In this document: positions 4,366 to 5,362 of the stretch, one piece after another | Layout: every line of letters starts with the position of its first letter | Numbering within the stretch: the stretch's first letter is position 1 | From: JBHGAV01 sp041946685 | GTDB lineage: Bacteria > Acidobacteriota > Terriglobia > Bryobacterales > Bryobacteraceae | Assembly (NCBI GenBank): GCA_041946685.1 | Contig: JBHGAV010000119.1 | Span: 1 to 5,362, forward strand | DNA: 5,362 nucleotides | Direction of reading: 5' to 3' | Position numbers and translations under genes: made by a program | Notes under the pieces: model-generated | Told to the model about the DNA's origin: nothing | Database searches by the model: none | The model's input: the letters and a program-made list of their open reading frames with translations, nothing else

Positions 4366-5362
4366 TTAGGCCGCCCTCGCCTCCCCCTCGCCCCAGAACT
4401 CCCACTCCCCGTCCCAGTAATCCACCCGCAGTTCCCTGGTCCGGACCTGCCCGGTTGTAATCAGGTTCGATAGCGGCAGCACGAGCCTCCGCTCAATGGT
4501 CCGGGTCAGCGGCCTGGCTCCGTACTTCGCGTTCGTCCCCTCCCTCAGCAACTCCTCCCTCGCCCCTTCCCCCACGTTGAGCACGAACAGGTGGCCGGCG
4601 TTGAACAGGCGCTCCTGCACCCGCCCCAGCTCGATCTTCAAGATTTTCTCCAACTCCGACTTCCCGAGCGTCTTGAACACCACCGTGTGGTCCACCCGGT
4701 TCATGAACTCCGGAGGGAACTTCTCCGCGGCGGCCCGCTGCCCGATCCCGCCCAAATCCTTCCGCGCAGCGCTCGGCGCCAGCCCGAACCCCTGCTCGGC
4801 CTTCTGCATCTCCCTGGCGCCGAGGTTGCTGGTCATGAAGATCATGGCGCGCGAGAAGTTCACCCGCCGGTTGTCCCCCAGCGTCAGCGTCGCCTTGTCC
4901 AGAATTCCCAGCATCAAATTCCAGAGCGCGTCGCTGGCCTTCTCGATCTCGTCGAAGAGCATGAAGCTCAGCTTCAACCTCTCCGTGTGGTACTGGTTGA
5001 GCACCTCCTGGCTCAGCGCCGGGTGGGTTTCCCGGTGCCCAAGGTATCCGGGCGGGCTCCCGATCAGCTTGGCGATCTCGTGGCTGTGCTGAAATTCCCC
5101 GCAGTCAACTTTGATGACCGCTCTGGGGTCTCCAACCGTCGCCTCCGCGACCGCCTCCACCAGTCTCGTCTTCCCCACGCCCGTAGGCCCGAGGAAAAGG
5201 AACACCGAGACCGGCCGTTGGGGGTTGGTCAGGCCGGCGAGCGCCATCTGATACGCCATCACGACCTTGTCGATGGCCTCCTGCTGCCCGATCACCCTCG
5301 ATTCGAGTCCCTCCCGGAATTTCACGATCTCTTCAGACACCAAGGCGGGATCGAGGCGCCGC
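4366..5362 (-). CDS. AAA+ ATPase resembling the ClpA/ClpB D2 domain (5' end possibly outside window)
   Basis: Numbering is from TTG 5343. The protein has VIGQQEAID (17-25), Walker A GPTGVGKT (52-59), pore-loop-like SPPGYLGHRE (96-105), Walker B FMLFDEIEKA (127-136), sensor 1 FMTSNLG (169-175), an arginine-finger segment FPPEFMNRVD (209-218, Arg216) and sensor 2 GARPLTRTIERRL (275-287, Arg277). It ends in a D2-small-type beta region. All catalytic elements are intact, so it should hydrolyse ATP and form a ring that remodels or threads proteins in the cytoplasm. The frame is open to the window edge (RRLDPALVSEE...), with no ribosome binding site before TTG 5343 or GTG 5340, so the start probably lies outside. 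The WTGIPV-type linker that joins D1 to D2 in ClpB is absent before the VIGQ motif, so this may be a single-ring stand-alone ATPase rather than a full ClpB. Partner and substrate are unknown. Confidence 0.85.
   Translation of the reverse strand, partial: RRLDPALVSEEIVKFREGLESRVIGQQEAIDKVVMAYQMALAGLTNPQRPVSVFLFLGPTGVGKTRLVEAVAEATVGDPRAVIKVDCGEFQHSHEIAKLIGSPPGYLGHRETHPALSQEVLNQYHTERLKLSFMLFDEIEKASDALWNLMLGILDKATLTLGDNRRVNFSRAMIFMTSNLGAREMQKAEQGFGLAPSAARKDLGGIGQRAAAEKFPPEFMNRVDHTVVFKTLGKSELEKILKIELGRVQERLFNAGHLFVLNVGEGAREELLREGTNAKYGARPLTRTIERRLVLPLSNLITTGQVRTRELRVDYWDGEWEFWGEGEARAA

Noticed and set aside
4496..5092. 198-codon plus-strand open frame
   Set aside because: It lies opposite the clear AAA+ ATPase gene; its Ser/Pro-rich composition is typical of an antisense shadow.
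1..5362. tRNA, rRNA, CRISPR array, transposase or IscB/IsrB gene
   Set aside because: None was found: no tRNA-like T-loop, no regularly spaced direct repeats, and no HNH/RuvC or transposase motifs in any credible frame.

Overview
The window is high-GC bacterial or bacteriophage DNA with tightly packed small genes. Several gene types are typical of phages and prophages: a MazG-like dATP/dGTP diphosphohydrolase, a nucleoside 2-deoxyribosyltransferase-like protein, two tiny Cys-rich zinc proteins, and small unknown proteins coupled by ATGA overlaps. The secreted protein on the minus strand has a C-terminal pattern (PGETVAGLVFFE...RLTVPV) that I associate with Acidobacteriota proteins. A phage or integrated element of an acidobacterium is therefore my best guess, but this is inference and no marker gene is present.

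Layout. (1) 2-1069, plus strand: a run of three overlapping genes, namely the 3' end of one, an unrecognised 119-residue protein, and a 186-residue frame with a second strong ribosome binding site inside it at 705-711. (2) 1070-1359: an AT-richer gap with a plausible promoter. (3) 1360-1785: a lone gene with different codon use, its own promoter and a terminator hairpin, resembling a phage 'moron'. (4) 1879-2592, minus strand: a secreted protein. (5) 2593-2986: an intergenic region holding an operator-like dyad (2657-2679), then about 280 bases (2687-2966) that fold into consecutive strong hairpins, two with C(UUCG)G tetraloops. It ends about 20 bases before a GTGA that is the start codon of the next gene. 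(6) 2987-4363, plus strand: zinc-ribbon protein, deoxyribosyltransferase-like enzyme, MazG-like dNTP diphosphohydrolase and a second zinc protein. These probably form one nucleotide-metabolism operon, and the deoxyribosyltransferase gene has a possible structured leader. (7) 4366-5362, minus strand: a ClpB-D2-like AAA+ ATPase, converging on the operon with 2 bases between the stops and running off the window.

The most interesting feature is the structured stretch at 2687-2966. Its position directly 5' of a GTGA, and the ribosome-binding-site-like AGGTAGGAGG stranded about 300 bases upstream of the start codon, fit an ORF-less HEARO/omega-RNA-type element (the RNA of IscB/IsrB systems) inserted between a ribosome binding site and its gene. 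This is a hypothesis: no IscB, IsrB or transposase gene is in the window, and a covariance-model search would decide it.
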